64,000 nt of DNA, taken from positions 62,001 to 126,000 of the forward strand of contig JAEUIC010000028.1 of the NCBI GenBank assembly GCA_016795285.1. Direction: 5' to 3'. This DNA comes from Planctomycetota bacterium (GTDB taxonomy: Bacteria > Planctomycetota > B15-G4 > SIAN01). The notes beneath the pieces are model-generated. The model did no database searches and was not told where the DNA came from. It saw nothing but the letters and a program-made list of their open reading frames with translations. Positions 25,081 to 32,531 of this stretch are shown one piece after another (position 1 is the stretch's first letter; each line of letters begins with the position of its first letter). The translations under genes were made by a program, and so were the position numbers.

Positions 25081-26399
25081 GTCGCGCGCTGCCCCGCCCG
25101 CCCTCCCCGGCGACGGCTCTGCCGTTCGCGCTGGCGCCGACGCTCGCGTTCGCGCTGGCGGTCGCGCCGACGCTGCGCGCGCAGGAGCTGCCGTCGCCGC
25201 TGCCGGCCACTCGCCCCGACCGCTCCGAGTCGGCCGAGCGGGCGGTGGCCGCCGTGCTCCGCAACGAGGCGCGCAAGAGCGCCGTCGAACAGCTGGAGTC
25301 GCTGGTGGCGCTCGGCGAGGCGGCGATCGCCCCCTGCTTCGCGCGGATGGTCGGTCTCGCCGCCCACGATGCGAGCGATGAGGCGGACGCGGGCGGCGGC
25401 GACGCGACCCTCTGCCGGCGCGCTCTGCTCTCGCTGCCCGAGTCGGCGGTCACGGCGTTGCTGCTCGAGGCGGCGGCGCTCGCGCCCGACCTCGAGGGGC
25501 AGCTCGCCGTGCTGCGCGGCGCCGGTCAGCTCGAGCGCGCCTCGTCGCTCGCCGTCGCGCACGCCGTGCTCCGCGCGCTCGATCCGCTGCTGGTCGGCCA
25601 TCCGATCGTGGTCGGGACCTTGCGCCACTGCGTCGCGGCGGTGGTGGCCGCGGAACCGGAGGCGTTGCGCGACGTCGAGGCGCTCCTGCTCGCGGCGCCG
25701 CTCCCGTTCGCCACCGCGCTGCTCGATGCGGTCGAGCTGCGCCGCGCCGACGAGGCGAGGCGGTTCGCGCTGCGGCTGCTCGGTCGCCGCGGCGACCTCG
25801 ATGCGCTGCTGATCGCGCGCCTCGACGCCGCTCCGCCGCGCGACCGCCGCGAGCACGAGCGCTGCGCCGACGCGCTGCGCGATCGCTGCGGCGCGCCCGA
25901 GCGCGAGGTGCGCCGCGCCGCGACGCGCTGGCTGCGCCGCGACGCGACGCCCGCCACCGCGCACGTGCTGATCGAGCGGCTCGCCGATCCCGATGCGCGC
26001 ACCGCCGAACTCGCGCTCGCCGCGTTGCGCGCGATCGGCGGCGTCACGCTGTCAGCGGAGCCGAACGAGTGGGAGGCGTGGCTCGCCGCCGAGTCGGAGT
26101 GGCGGCGCGAGGAGGGGGCGCGCTGCCTCGAACTCCTCGAGACCGGCAGCGACGCGCAACTCCTCGCCGCGCTCGCCACGCTGGCCCGCAAGCGGCTCCA
26201 TGCCGACGCCTTCGCCGCGCCGATCGGCGCGCTGCTGCGCCATCCGCGCGGCGAGATCCGCCTCGCCGCGTGCGAGGCGTTGGCCCGCCTCGACAGCCTC
26301 GCCTGCCTCGAAGAACTCGCCGCCGTGGTCGACGACCCCGATCCGCGGGTCGCCGCGCGCGCGACGCGCTCGTTGCACCGTTCCGGAGCGAATCCATGA
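25077..26399 (+). CDS. Exported HEAT-repeat protein in pilin-like operon
   Basis: 440-aa protein from a GTG start overlapping the PilX-like stop (GTGA). The hydrophobic N-terminal stretch LAPTLAFALAVAPTLRAQ is a likely signal peptide. The remainder is almost entirely helical with Ala/Leu/Arg repeats of HEAT type, clearest in the C-terminal half (HVLIERLADPDARTAELALA, then FAAPIGALLRHPRGEIRLAA, ALARLDSLACLEELAAVVDD and PDPRVAARATRSLHRSG). HEAT proteins are scaffolds; its position inside the pilin-like operon suggests a periplasmic assembly or docking role, which is inference. No PilY1, PilB or PilT genes lie nearby. Confidence 0.82.
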   Translation: MSRALPRPPSPATALPFALAPTLAFALAVAPTLRAQELPSPLPATRPDRSESAERAVAAVLRNEARKSAVEQLESLVALGEAAIAPCFARMVGLAAHDASDEADAGGGDATLCRRALLSLPESAVTALLLEAAALAPDLEGQLAVLRGAGQLERASSLAVAHAVLRALDPLLVGHPIVVGTLRHCVAAVVAAEPEALRDVEALLLAAPLPFATALLDAVELRRADEARRFALRLLGRRGDLDALLIARLDAAPPRDRREHERCADALRDRCGAPEREVRRAATRWLRRDATPATAHVLIERLADPDARTAELALAALRAIGGVTLSAEPNEWEAWLAAESEWRREEGARCLELLETGSDAQLLAALATLARKRLHADAFAAPIGALLRHPRGEIRLAACEALARLDSLACLEELAAVVDDPDPRVAARATRSLHRSGANP

Positions 26400-27046
26400 T
26401 CCCGACGCCCGACCGCCGCACCACGCTGCTCGTCGATCGCAAGTTCCAGCTCCGGCTGATCGGTCGGCTGGCGCTGATCCTGGCGGCGAACCTCGTGCTC
26501 TTCTTCGCGCTGTCGATCGGCATGCCGGCCGCGGTCGGCTTCGTCGGCGGGGCGCCGACCTGGGGCATCCTCGAACTCTTCACGCGGCTCGACCTGCTGG
26601 CGCTCGCCGTGCTGCTGCCGCTGGCGGGGACGTTCCTCGTGCTGCTCGGGCAGGGGCTGCGCGAGACGCTGCGGATCGCCGGTCCCGAGGTGCGCTTGCG
26701 CCAGGTCTTCGGCGAGCTGCGGTCGCTGCGCCTCCCGCGCGCCGTGGCGATCCGTCGCGACGACCACCTGCAGGAGACGGTGCGCGACCTCTCCGCCGCG
26801 CTCGGGGCGCTGCACGGCCACGTCGAGACGATGCAAGCGGTGGCGCGCGCCGCCGCCGACGCGCCGGCCGAGCGGTCGCTCGCCAAGTGGCGCGAGCTCG
26901 GGGCGCTGGTGCAGCAGTTCACGCTGCTCGGGGCGCTCCCGGACGCCGACGGCGCCGGGAAGGCGCTCGCGCTCGCCGAGGCGCCGGTCGCCTCGTCGGC
27001 CGCGGAGCGCGCGGCCGATTGCCCGGCGGATTCGAACGCGCCGTGA
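26396..27046 (+). CDS. Two-helix membrane protein with HAMP/chemoreceptor-like N-terminus
   Basis: 216-aa inner-membrane protein. The leading segment DRRTTLLVDRKFQLRLIGR is followed by TM1 (about residues 20-42), a short periplasmic loop and TM2 (about 67-86), then a charged helical cytoplasmic tail of about 125 residues with ETLRIAGPEVRLRQVFGELR and HLQETVRDLSAALGALHGHV. VDRKFQ followed by a helix and a post-TM2 amphipathic helix resemble short HAMP-type proteins that accompany pilus or chemotaxis genes. No kinase or methyl-accepting domain is present. The start is ATG at 26396, overlapping the preceding stop, and it closes the operon. It may anchor or signal for the pseudopilus. Confidence 0.75.
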   Translation: MIPTPDRRTTLLVDRKFQLRLIGRLALILAANLVLFFALSIGMPAAVGFVGGAPTWGILELFTRLDLLALAVLLPLAGTFLVLLGQGLRETLRIAGPEVRLRQVFGELRSLRLPRAVAIRRDDHLQETVRDLSAALGALHGHVETMQAVARAAADAPAERSLAKWRELGALVQQFTLLGALPDADGAGKALALAEAPVASSAAERAADCPADSNAP

Positions 27047-27075
27047 CGCGCTCGAGCGCGCGGCGAATAGCGCGC

Positions 27076-27103
27076 TTGATCGCACAATTCAATTCCGGAT
27101 ACT
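27076..27103 (+). promoter_or_regulatory. Candidate promoter for the EF-hand membrane protein gene
   Basis: TTGATC (27076-27081) and GATACT (27098-27103) are spaced by 16 bp in an AT-rich island, rare in this window. Each matches four of six consensus positions. Transcription would start near 27110, about 60 nt before the coding start. This is plausible but not proven. Confidence 0.4.
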
Positions 27104-27112
27104 CCCTCGCCC

Positions 27113-27126
27113 TTTCGAACTCGAAA
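27113..27126. repeat. Short inverted repeat in the leader of the EF-hand gene
   Basis: TTTCGA and TCGAAA are separated by two bases (14 nt in all), just after the predicted transcription start. It may be an operator for a dimeric regulator or chance; no regulator gene is adjacent. Confidence 0.3.
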
Positions 27127-27167
27127 CCGCGCGCGAGAGACTCCCAACGGACCGATCGCGCGCCCTC

Positions 27168-29603
27168 ATGGCGAGATCCGTCCGCATGGCTTCCCACGAC
27201 AAGTCCGCGTCGAGCCACCGCTTCAGCTTCTACCGCGCCGGCGGTGTCGATCAGGTCCGCCTCGACCGCGGCGCCGACCTCCTGAACCTCGATCAGCTCG
27301 ACCAGAAGCTCTGGGTCGCCCTCTCCTGCCCGGTGAAGGGGCTCGAGTTCGACGAGCGGACGCTCGCGCTGCTCGACAGCGACAAGGATGGGCGCGTGCG
27401 CGTGCCCGAGATCCTCGCCGCGGTGAAGTGGCTCGGGAAGGTGGTGAAGAACGCGGACGACCTGGTGAAGGGGCAGGACGGCGTCGCGCTGGCGTCGATC
27501 AACGCCGCCACGCCCGAGGGCAAGAGCGTCCTCGCCTCGGCGAAGCACCTGCTCGCGAGCCTCGGCAAGGAGACGGCCACCTCGATCACCGTCGCCGAGA
27601 CGATGCAGACCGCCGAGCTCTTCGCGAAGGCGAAGCTGAACGGCGACGGCATCGTCCCGCCGAGCTCGATCGGCGATGCCGACGCGCGCGCGGTGGCCGA
27701 GGCGGTGGTCGCCTGCACCGGCGGGGCGCCCGATCGCTCGGGCCAGAAGGGGTTCGGGCAGGCGCACCTCGACGCCTTCTTCGCCGACTGCGCGGCCTTC
27801 GATGCGTGGCAGAAGCAGGCCGAGGGCGACGCGAAGACGCTCCTGCCGCTCGGCGCCGCCACCGCGGCCGCGGCCGGCGCCGTGGCGACGGTGAAGGCGA
27901 AGGTCGACGACTTCTTCGCCCGCTGCCGGCTCGCCGCCTTCGACGCGCGCGCGCTCGCGGCGCTGAACCGCCAGGAGTCGGCCTACCTCGAGATCGCCGC
28001 GAAGGACCTCTCGATCAGCGCGGTCGAGGTGGCCGGCTTCCCGCTCGCGACCATCGAGCCGAACAAGGCGTTGCCGCTCTCGACGGCCGTGAATCCGGCG
28101 TGGGCCGACGCGGTCGTGAAGCTGCGCGACGACGCGGTGGCGCCGTTGCTCGGCAAGGAGAAGCAGGCGCTCACCGAGGCGGAGTGGCGCACGCTCACGG
28201 CGAAGCTCGGCCCCTACCAGTGCTGGGCCGCGGCGAAGGCGGGGGCGAGCGTCGAGGCGCTCGGCTTGAAGCGGGTGCGCGAGATCCTCGCCGGCGGCGC
28301 GAAGAAGGTGCTCGCCGAGGCGGTCGCGGCCGATGCCGCGGTGGCGCCCGAGATCGACGCGATCGCCAACGTCGAGAAGCTCGCGCGCTACCAGCGCGAC
28401 CTCCACAAGCTGCTCAACAACTTCGTCAGCTTCTCCGACTTCTATGCGCGCCGGACGGCGATCTTCCAGGTCGGCACGCTCTACTTCGACGGCCGCAGCT
28501 GCGACCTCTGCATCAGCGTGAACGACGCCGGCAAGCACGGCACGCTCGCGCCGATGTCGAAGACCTACCTCGCCTACGTCGACTGCACCCGTCCTTCGGG
28601 CGAGAAGATGCAGGTCGCCGCGGCCTTCACCGCCGGCAGCGACGACAACCTCTTCGTCGGCCGCAACGGCCTCTTCTACGACCGCAAGGGACGCGACTGG
28701 GACGCGACGATCGTCAAGATCGTCAGCAACCCGATCAGCATCGGCCAGGCGTTCTGGGCGCCCTACAAGAAGCTCGTGCGCTACGTCGAGGAGTCGGCCG
28801 CCAAGCGCGCCGCCGCCGCCGACGAGGCGGCCACCGCGAAGCTGCAGACCGCCGCCAGCAGCGCGGGCGACGCCGCCGCGAAGGGGGCGCCGGCCAGCAA
28901 GCCGAAGTTCGACATCGGGACGATCGCCGCGTTGGGCGTCGCGGTCGGCGGCATCACGGCGGCCCTCTCGGGCGTGCTCGCCGCGCTCGGCGAGATGGAG
29001 GCGTGGAAGCTGCCGCTGGTGCTGATCGGCGTGACGCTGGCGATCTCGGGTCCGTCGATGCTGATCGCGTGGTTGAAGCTGCGCCAGCGCAACCTCGGCC
29101 CGATGCTCGACGCCAACGGCTGGGCCGTGAACGCGCTCACCAAGATCAACATCCCGCTCGGCGCCGCGCTGACCGACACCGCGGCGATCCCGCCCGGCTC
29201 GGATCGGTCGCTGGTCGACCCGTACGCGCCGAAGAAGAGCCCGTGGCCGAAGGTGCTGCTGGTCCTGGCGTTCCTGGCGCTGGTCGGCTTCGGCCTCTAC
29301 CGCACCAACTACCTGCACCAGTGGCTCCCGAAGTGGATCCCGGCGCACCACCTCGACACCGGCCTCGTGCCGGCGGCGACCAGCGGACTGCCCGGCGCGG
29401 CGATCGAGATCAAGGTGGCGTCGGGCGCGACGGCGCTCACCTGGTCGCTGGACGGCGGCGCGCCGCAGCCGCTGCCGGTGGCGGACGGGAAGGCGACGCT
29501 CACGATCCCGGCCGACGCCAAGGCGGGCAGCAAGATCGTCGTCACCGACGGGACGGTGCTCGGCAACCAGTTCGAGGTGACGGTGCTCGCCGCCGCCGGC
29601 TGA
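27168..29603 (+). CDS. Uncharacterised membrane protein with EF-hand motif
   Basis: 811-aa protein of unknown function, with no signal peptide. A perfect EF-hand loop, DSDKDGRVRVPE (Asp at 1, 3 and 5, Gly at 6, Val at 8, Glu at 12), lies near residue 67, and a weaker second site LNGDGIVPPSS follows about 95 residues later. A long helical alanine/lysine-rich section occupies the middle. The C-terminal third has three hydrophobic helices (GTIAALGVAVGGITAALSG, KLPLVLIGVTLAISGPSML and WPKVLLVLAFLALVGFGLY), then a ~90-residue beta-rich tail that should be periplasmic if the N-terminus is cytoplasmic. The start could be the ATG at 27186 instead of 27168; neither has a strong ribosome-binding site. 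A strong hairpin follows the stop. Confidence 0.85.
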   Translation: MARSVRMASHDKSASSHRFSFYRAGGVDQVRLDRGADLLNLDQLDQKLWVALSCPVKGLEFDERTLALLDSDKDGRVRVPEILAAVKWLGKVVKNADDLVKGQDGVALASINAATPEGKSVLASAKHLLASLGKETATSITVAETMQTAELFAKAKLNGDGIVPPSSIGDADARAVAEAVVACTGGAPDRSGQKGFGQAHLDAFFADCAAFDAWQKQAEGDAKTLLPLGAATAAAAGAVATVKAKVDDFFARCRLAAFDARALAALNRQESAYLEIAAKDLSISAVEVAGFPLATIEPNKALPLSTAVNPAWADAVVKLRDDAVAPLLGKEKQALTEAEWRTLTAKLGPYQCWAAAKAGASVEALGLKRVREILAGGAKKVLAEAVAADAAVAPEIDAIANVEKLARYQRDLHKLLNNFVSFSDFYARRTAIFQVGTLYFDGRSCDLCISVNDAGKHGTLAPMSKTYLAYVDCTRPSGEKMQVAAAFTAGSDDNLFVGRNGLFYDRKGRDWDATIVKIVSNPISIGQAFWAPYKKLVRYVEESAAKRAAAADEAATAKLQTAASSAGDAAAKGAPASKPKFDIGTIAALGVAVGGITAALSGVLAALGEMEAWKLPLVLIGVTLAISGPSMLIAWLKLRQRNLGPMLDANGWAVNALTKINIPLGAALTDTAAIPPGSDRSLVDPYAPKKSPWPKVLLVLAFLALVGFGLYRTNYLHQWLPKWIPAHHLDTGLVPAATSGLPGAAIEIKVASGATALTWSLDGGAPQPLPVADGKATLTIPADAKAGSKIVVTDGTVLGNQFEVTVLAAAG

Positions 29604-29637
29604 GCGCCTCCCGCTGAACTCGTTCGAACGCTCGACG

Positions 29638-29668
29638 ACGGGCCGCGCGGGCGCACCGCGCGGCCCGT
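29638..29668. terminator. 13-bp hairpin shared by convergent genes
   Basis: Arms 29638-29650 and 29656-29668 are exact 13-bp inverted copies around the loop GCGCA. The hairpin lies in the 95-bp gap between two convergent stops (29603 on plus, 29699 on minus), so it can serve both directions. The sequence after it is TGCGTTCC on the plus strand; no long T-run is seen. Confidence 0.7.
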
Positions 29669-29698
29669 TGCGTTCCTGCGCGGATCACTCGTCGCGAG

Positions 29699-30376
29699 TC
29701 ACTCGTCGCGTTCGTCGAACTCGCCGTCGGAGTCGAGCGCTTCGCTGGCGTCGAGCGCTTCGCCGCCCTCGCGCGCTTCGTGGTCGCAGGCGGGGTTGCG
29801 CCCCTGCGCGCCGAGGAGCTGCTGGAACGCGCGCTCGAGCAACGCCGCCGCGGCGGCGTCGGCGCCGATCGCCGCCAGCCGGACCACCGTCTCGAAGGTG
29901 CAGAGCTGATCGCCGCGCGGCGCGCTGCGGATCCGCCAGCGCGACGGCGGACCGGGCGGCAACGCGACGCGGGGCAGCGTCGCGATCCCGTCGGCGCGCC
30001 GCACCATCCGCCCCGCCTGCCGCCACGTCCCGTCGAGCAGCACCAGCTCGGTCGGGCGGCCGCGCCGCGCCGCGCACCAGTCGCGATCGAGCGGCCGCGC
30101 GTCAGCCGCCGGGAAGAGGACGAACCGCTCGACGTCGCCGCCGCCGAGCGCTGCCGCGCTCCACGGCGCCCCGCGCCGCGCGAACGGCAGCAGCCGCGCG
30201 TTGGCGACCACGCGCGCGACGAGGCGCGCGGTGTTGGTCGGCTTGCCCGCCTCCTTGCCGTGCTGCACGATCGCGAGCGGCCACGGGAGTTCCGTGCGCG
30301 GCAGCTTCGCGCAGAGGCAGCGCGCCGGGATCAGTCCGCAGCCGGCGCAGCGCGGCTGGAGCGTGTGGCGCGGCAC
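29699..30376 (-). CDS. DTW-domain tRNA-uridine aminocarboxypropyltransferase (TapT-like)
   Basis: 225-aa cytosolic enzyme of the DTW family, which transfers the 3-amino-3-carboxypropyl group of S-adenosylmethionine to uridine (acp3U) in tRNA. The zinc-type Cys pairs CAGC and CLC appear at residues 10-22. The signature DGTWRQA is at 115-121 (the DxTW core), preceded by LVLLDGTW. The acidic C-terminal tail is variable. The start is GTG at 30376, only 7 bp after the stop of the pentahaem cytochrome gene, so this tRNA-modification gene sits last in that operon. A functional tie is not evident. Confidence 0.88.
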   Translation of the reverse strand: MPRHTLQPRCAGCGLIPARCLCAKLPRTELPWPLAIVQHGKEAGKPTNTARLVARVVANARLLPFARRGAPWSAAALGGGDVERFVLFPAADARPLDRDWCAARRGRPTELVLLDGTWRQAGRMVRRADGIATLPRVALPPGPPSRWRIRSAPRGDQLCTFETVVRLAAIGADAAAAALLERAFQQLLGAQGRNPACDHEAREGGEALDASEALDSDGEFDERDE

Positions 30377-30383
30377 CGCTCGC

Positions 30384-32531
30384 TCAGCGGCGCTGCGCGT
30401 GGAGGCGCGCGAGGTGGCGGCGGATCGCCTCGAACTGGCGGTCGAGATCGCCCTCGCAGAAGTCGGGGAAGGGCGACTTGCCGTCGTCGCCCGCGTAGCG
30501 CGGCATCTTCGAGGAGGGCTCGACGCGCAGCGGGTTCGCCATCCAGCGCCGGTAGTAGTCGGGGCGGATGCGGCCGTGCGCGAGGTCGAGGTTCGGCGTG
30601 CCGAACTCGAAGCGCGACAACGCGCCGCGTGCGCCGATGTCGTGGCAGGCGATGCAGCCGAACGCGCGCTCGCTCACCAGCTCCGCGCCGATCGCCTCCA
30701 GCGCCGCGTCGGGCGGCTCGCTCGCCGCGGCGCTCTTCGCGAGGCCGTCGCGCGCCGCGAGCCCTTCCGCGAGCAGCGTCGCACGCGCCGGGAAGGCGGG
30801 CATGCGCGCCGCGAGCCACGGCCGCGTCGGCGCCGCGTTCGCGCCCGACAGCAGCGACTCGATCCAGTCGCCGTGGAGCTTCTCGCCGACGAAGGTGAGC
30901 GGCGGTCGCGCCTGGTCGAGGTGGGGCGGCTCGAAGCCAGCCAGCAGGTCGGTCGTCTCGGCCGCGAGCGACTGCCAGCGGTCGAGCTCGGCGCCGATCG
31001 CGTGGCAGGCGCTGCATTGCAGCTCGCGCAGCTGCCGTTCGGCGAAGTCGAGCGGTGTCGAGCGCGCGAGCGAGGCGGCGCCGCTCGCCGCGAAGGCCGC
31101 GAGCGCGCCACGCTCCTCGGCGCCGAAGCGGTAGTCGGGCAGCGCCGCTCCGGCGGCCGGTCCCTGCGCGCGCGACGCGCTGCTCGCCACGCAGCCGCGC
31201 GCGTTCCAGTCGGCGGCGAAGAGCGCCGCGGTCGGCTTGGCCGGCGCGGCGCTCGGCAATTGCGGCTCGGCGAGCTCGTGGCAGCGACCGCAGCGCAGCG
31301 CCGCGAACGCCTCCTTGCCGCGCGAGGCGTCGCCGGCGAACGGAGCACCGTTCGCCGCGACGGGCGCCGGCACGTGGCGCGCCGCTCGCTCGAGCAGGAA
31401 GGCCGCCAGCGCGCGCGCCTCCGCCTCGCTCAAGTGGAGGTCGGGCATGCGGCTCCAGCGGTCGTGCGCGGTCGGCTCTTGCAGGAACGCGACCAGCGCC
31501 TCCGGTTGCCACTTCCACGCGACGCGGTGGAGCGGCAGCCGGACGCCGCTCGGATCGTCGCTGCCGCTGTCGGGGCGCGTGTGGCAGGCGATGCAGCCGC
31601 GCTGCGCGAAGAGGCGGCCGCCGTCGCGCACGGCGGTCGCATCGCCGGACAACGGCGCCGCCGCGCCAGCAGCCGCCTCGCCTTGCGTCCCGCGCGCGGC
31701 GAGGAAGGCGGCGAGGTCGAGCGCCCGCGTGTCGCCCGCCGCCAAGTGGGCCGCGAGGTCGCCGCCGCCGAGCAGCGCCGGCATGCGCGCCGTCGGCCGC
31801 AGCGCGCGCGGCTCGACCAGCCAGTGGGCGATCCAGTCGGCGCGCAGCCGCTCGCCGGCGCGCTCGAGCGAGGGGGCCGCCTGCGCGAGCTCGACCATCG
31901 CGTCGGGAATCGGCGCCACCGTGCCGGTCGCATCGAGCGGCGCCGCGTCGGGCGCATGGCAGCGGATGCAGCGGTGCGCTGCGAAGAGCTCGCGGCCACG
32001 TCGCACCGCGAGCAGTGGCGCCGGATCGAGCGCGCCGTCGCGCGCCAGCAGCGCCGGTGGCAGCGGCTCCCAGTCGAAGCCGCGACCGGCCCACAGCACG
32101 CGCAGCTTGGCCGCGCCGTCGGCGGGGCTCACGTAGTCGAGCTGCAGCGCGTTCGGCCCCTGGTTGAAGCGCGCCTCCTCGCTCGCGACGTCGAAGTCGC
32201 CGCCGCCGGGCGCGGGCGCCTCGCTCCCGCCGCTGCGGAGCACGACCGCGCCGCCGAGCGAGAGCGTCGCCGCACCGCGCCCGACCAGCCGGAAGCGGAG
32301 CCGGCTGCGGAGATCGAGCGCGAGGTGGCCGCTCCAGCGCGCGCGGAACGGCCCGGCCGGCAGCAGCTCGCTCGCCGGCGCGCCCGCTTCGACGTGGAGC
32401 GCGAGGCGATCGACGACGCGCGCATCGCGGGCGGCGCTGCCGACCGACTCGAGTTCGCAGAGGAGCCCGCGCTGCGGCGGATCGCTGCAAAGCGCCAGCA
32501 ACGCCGCGAGGACGAGGAGCGCACCGCTCAC
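30384..32531 (-). CDS. Pentahaem c-type cytochrome with PA14-like N-terminal domain
   Basis: 715-aa exported protein. A short hydrophobic N-terminus (LLVLAALLALCSDPP) acts as signal, possibly lipoprotein. About residues 35-150 form a PA14-like beta-sandwich (FRARWSGHLALDLRSRLRFR, then GGAVVLRSGG and LRVLWAGRGFDWEPLP). Five CXXCH sites follow: 188-192, 313-317, 414-418, 506-510 and 626-630, with spaced Met residues (RMPDL, RMPAL, KMPRY) as possible axial ligands. In planctomycetes this combination is usual next to propeller dehydrogenase-like proteins. Start GTG 32531 overlaps the stop of that partner (GTGA). It probably accepts electrons from, or acts beside, the preceding protein in the periplasm. 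Confidence 0.88.
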   Translation of the reverse strand: MSGALLVLAALLALCSDPPQRGLLCELESVGSAARDARVVDRLALHVEAGAPASELLPAGPFRARWSGHLALDLRSRLRFRLVGRGAATLSLGGAVVLRSGGSEAPAPGGGDFDVASEEARFNQGPNALQLDYVSPADGAAKLRVLWAGRGFDWEPLPPALLARDGALDPAPLLAVRRGRELFAAHRCIRCHAPDAAPLDATGTVAPIPDAMVELAQAAPSLERAGERLRADWIAHWLVEPRALRPTARMPALLGGGDLAAHLAAGDTRALDLAAFLAARGTQGEAAAGAAAPLSGDATAVRDGGRLFAQRGCIACHTRPDSGSDDPSGVRLPLHRVAWKWQPEALVAFLQEPTAHDRWSRMPDLHLSEAEARALAAFLLERAARHVPAPVAANGAPFAGDASRGKEAFAALRCGRCHELAEPQLPSAAPAKPTAALFAADWNARGCVASSASRAQGPAAGAALPDYRFGAEERGALAAFAASGAASLARSTPLDFAERQLRELQCSACHAIGAELDRWQSLAAETTDLLAGFEPPHLDQARPPLTFVGEKLHGDWIESLLSGANAAPTRPWLAARMPAFPARATLLAEGLAARDGLAKSAAASEPPDAALEAIGAELVSERAFGCIACHDIGARGALSRFEFGTPNLDLAHGRIRPDYYRRWMANPLRVEPSSKMPRYAGDDGKSPFPDFCEGDLDRQFEAIRRHLARLHAQRR

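Noticed and set aside
26919..29351. 810-codon minus-strand frame opposite the EF-hand protein
   Set aside because: No signature, unusual amino-acid composition, and the plus strand has clear EF-hand and membrane segments.
29611..29630. T-loop-like GTTCGAAC string
   Set aside because: No acceptor, D-arm or anticodon arm can be formed around it, so it is not a tRNA.
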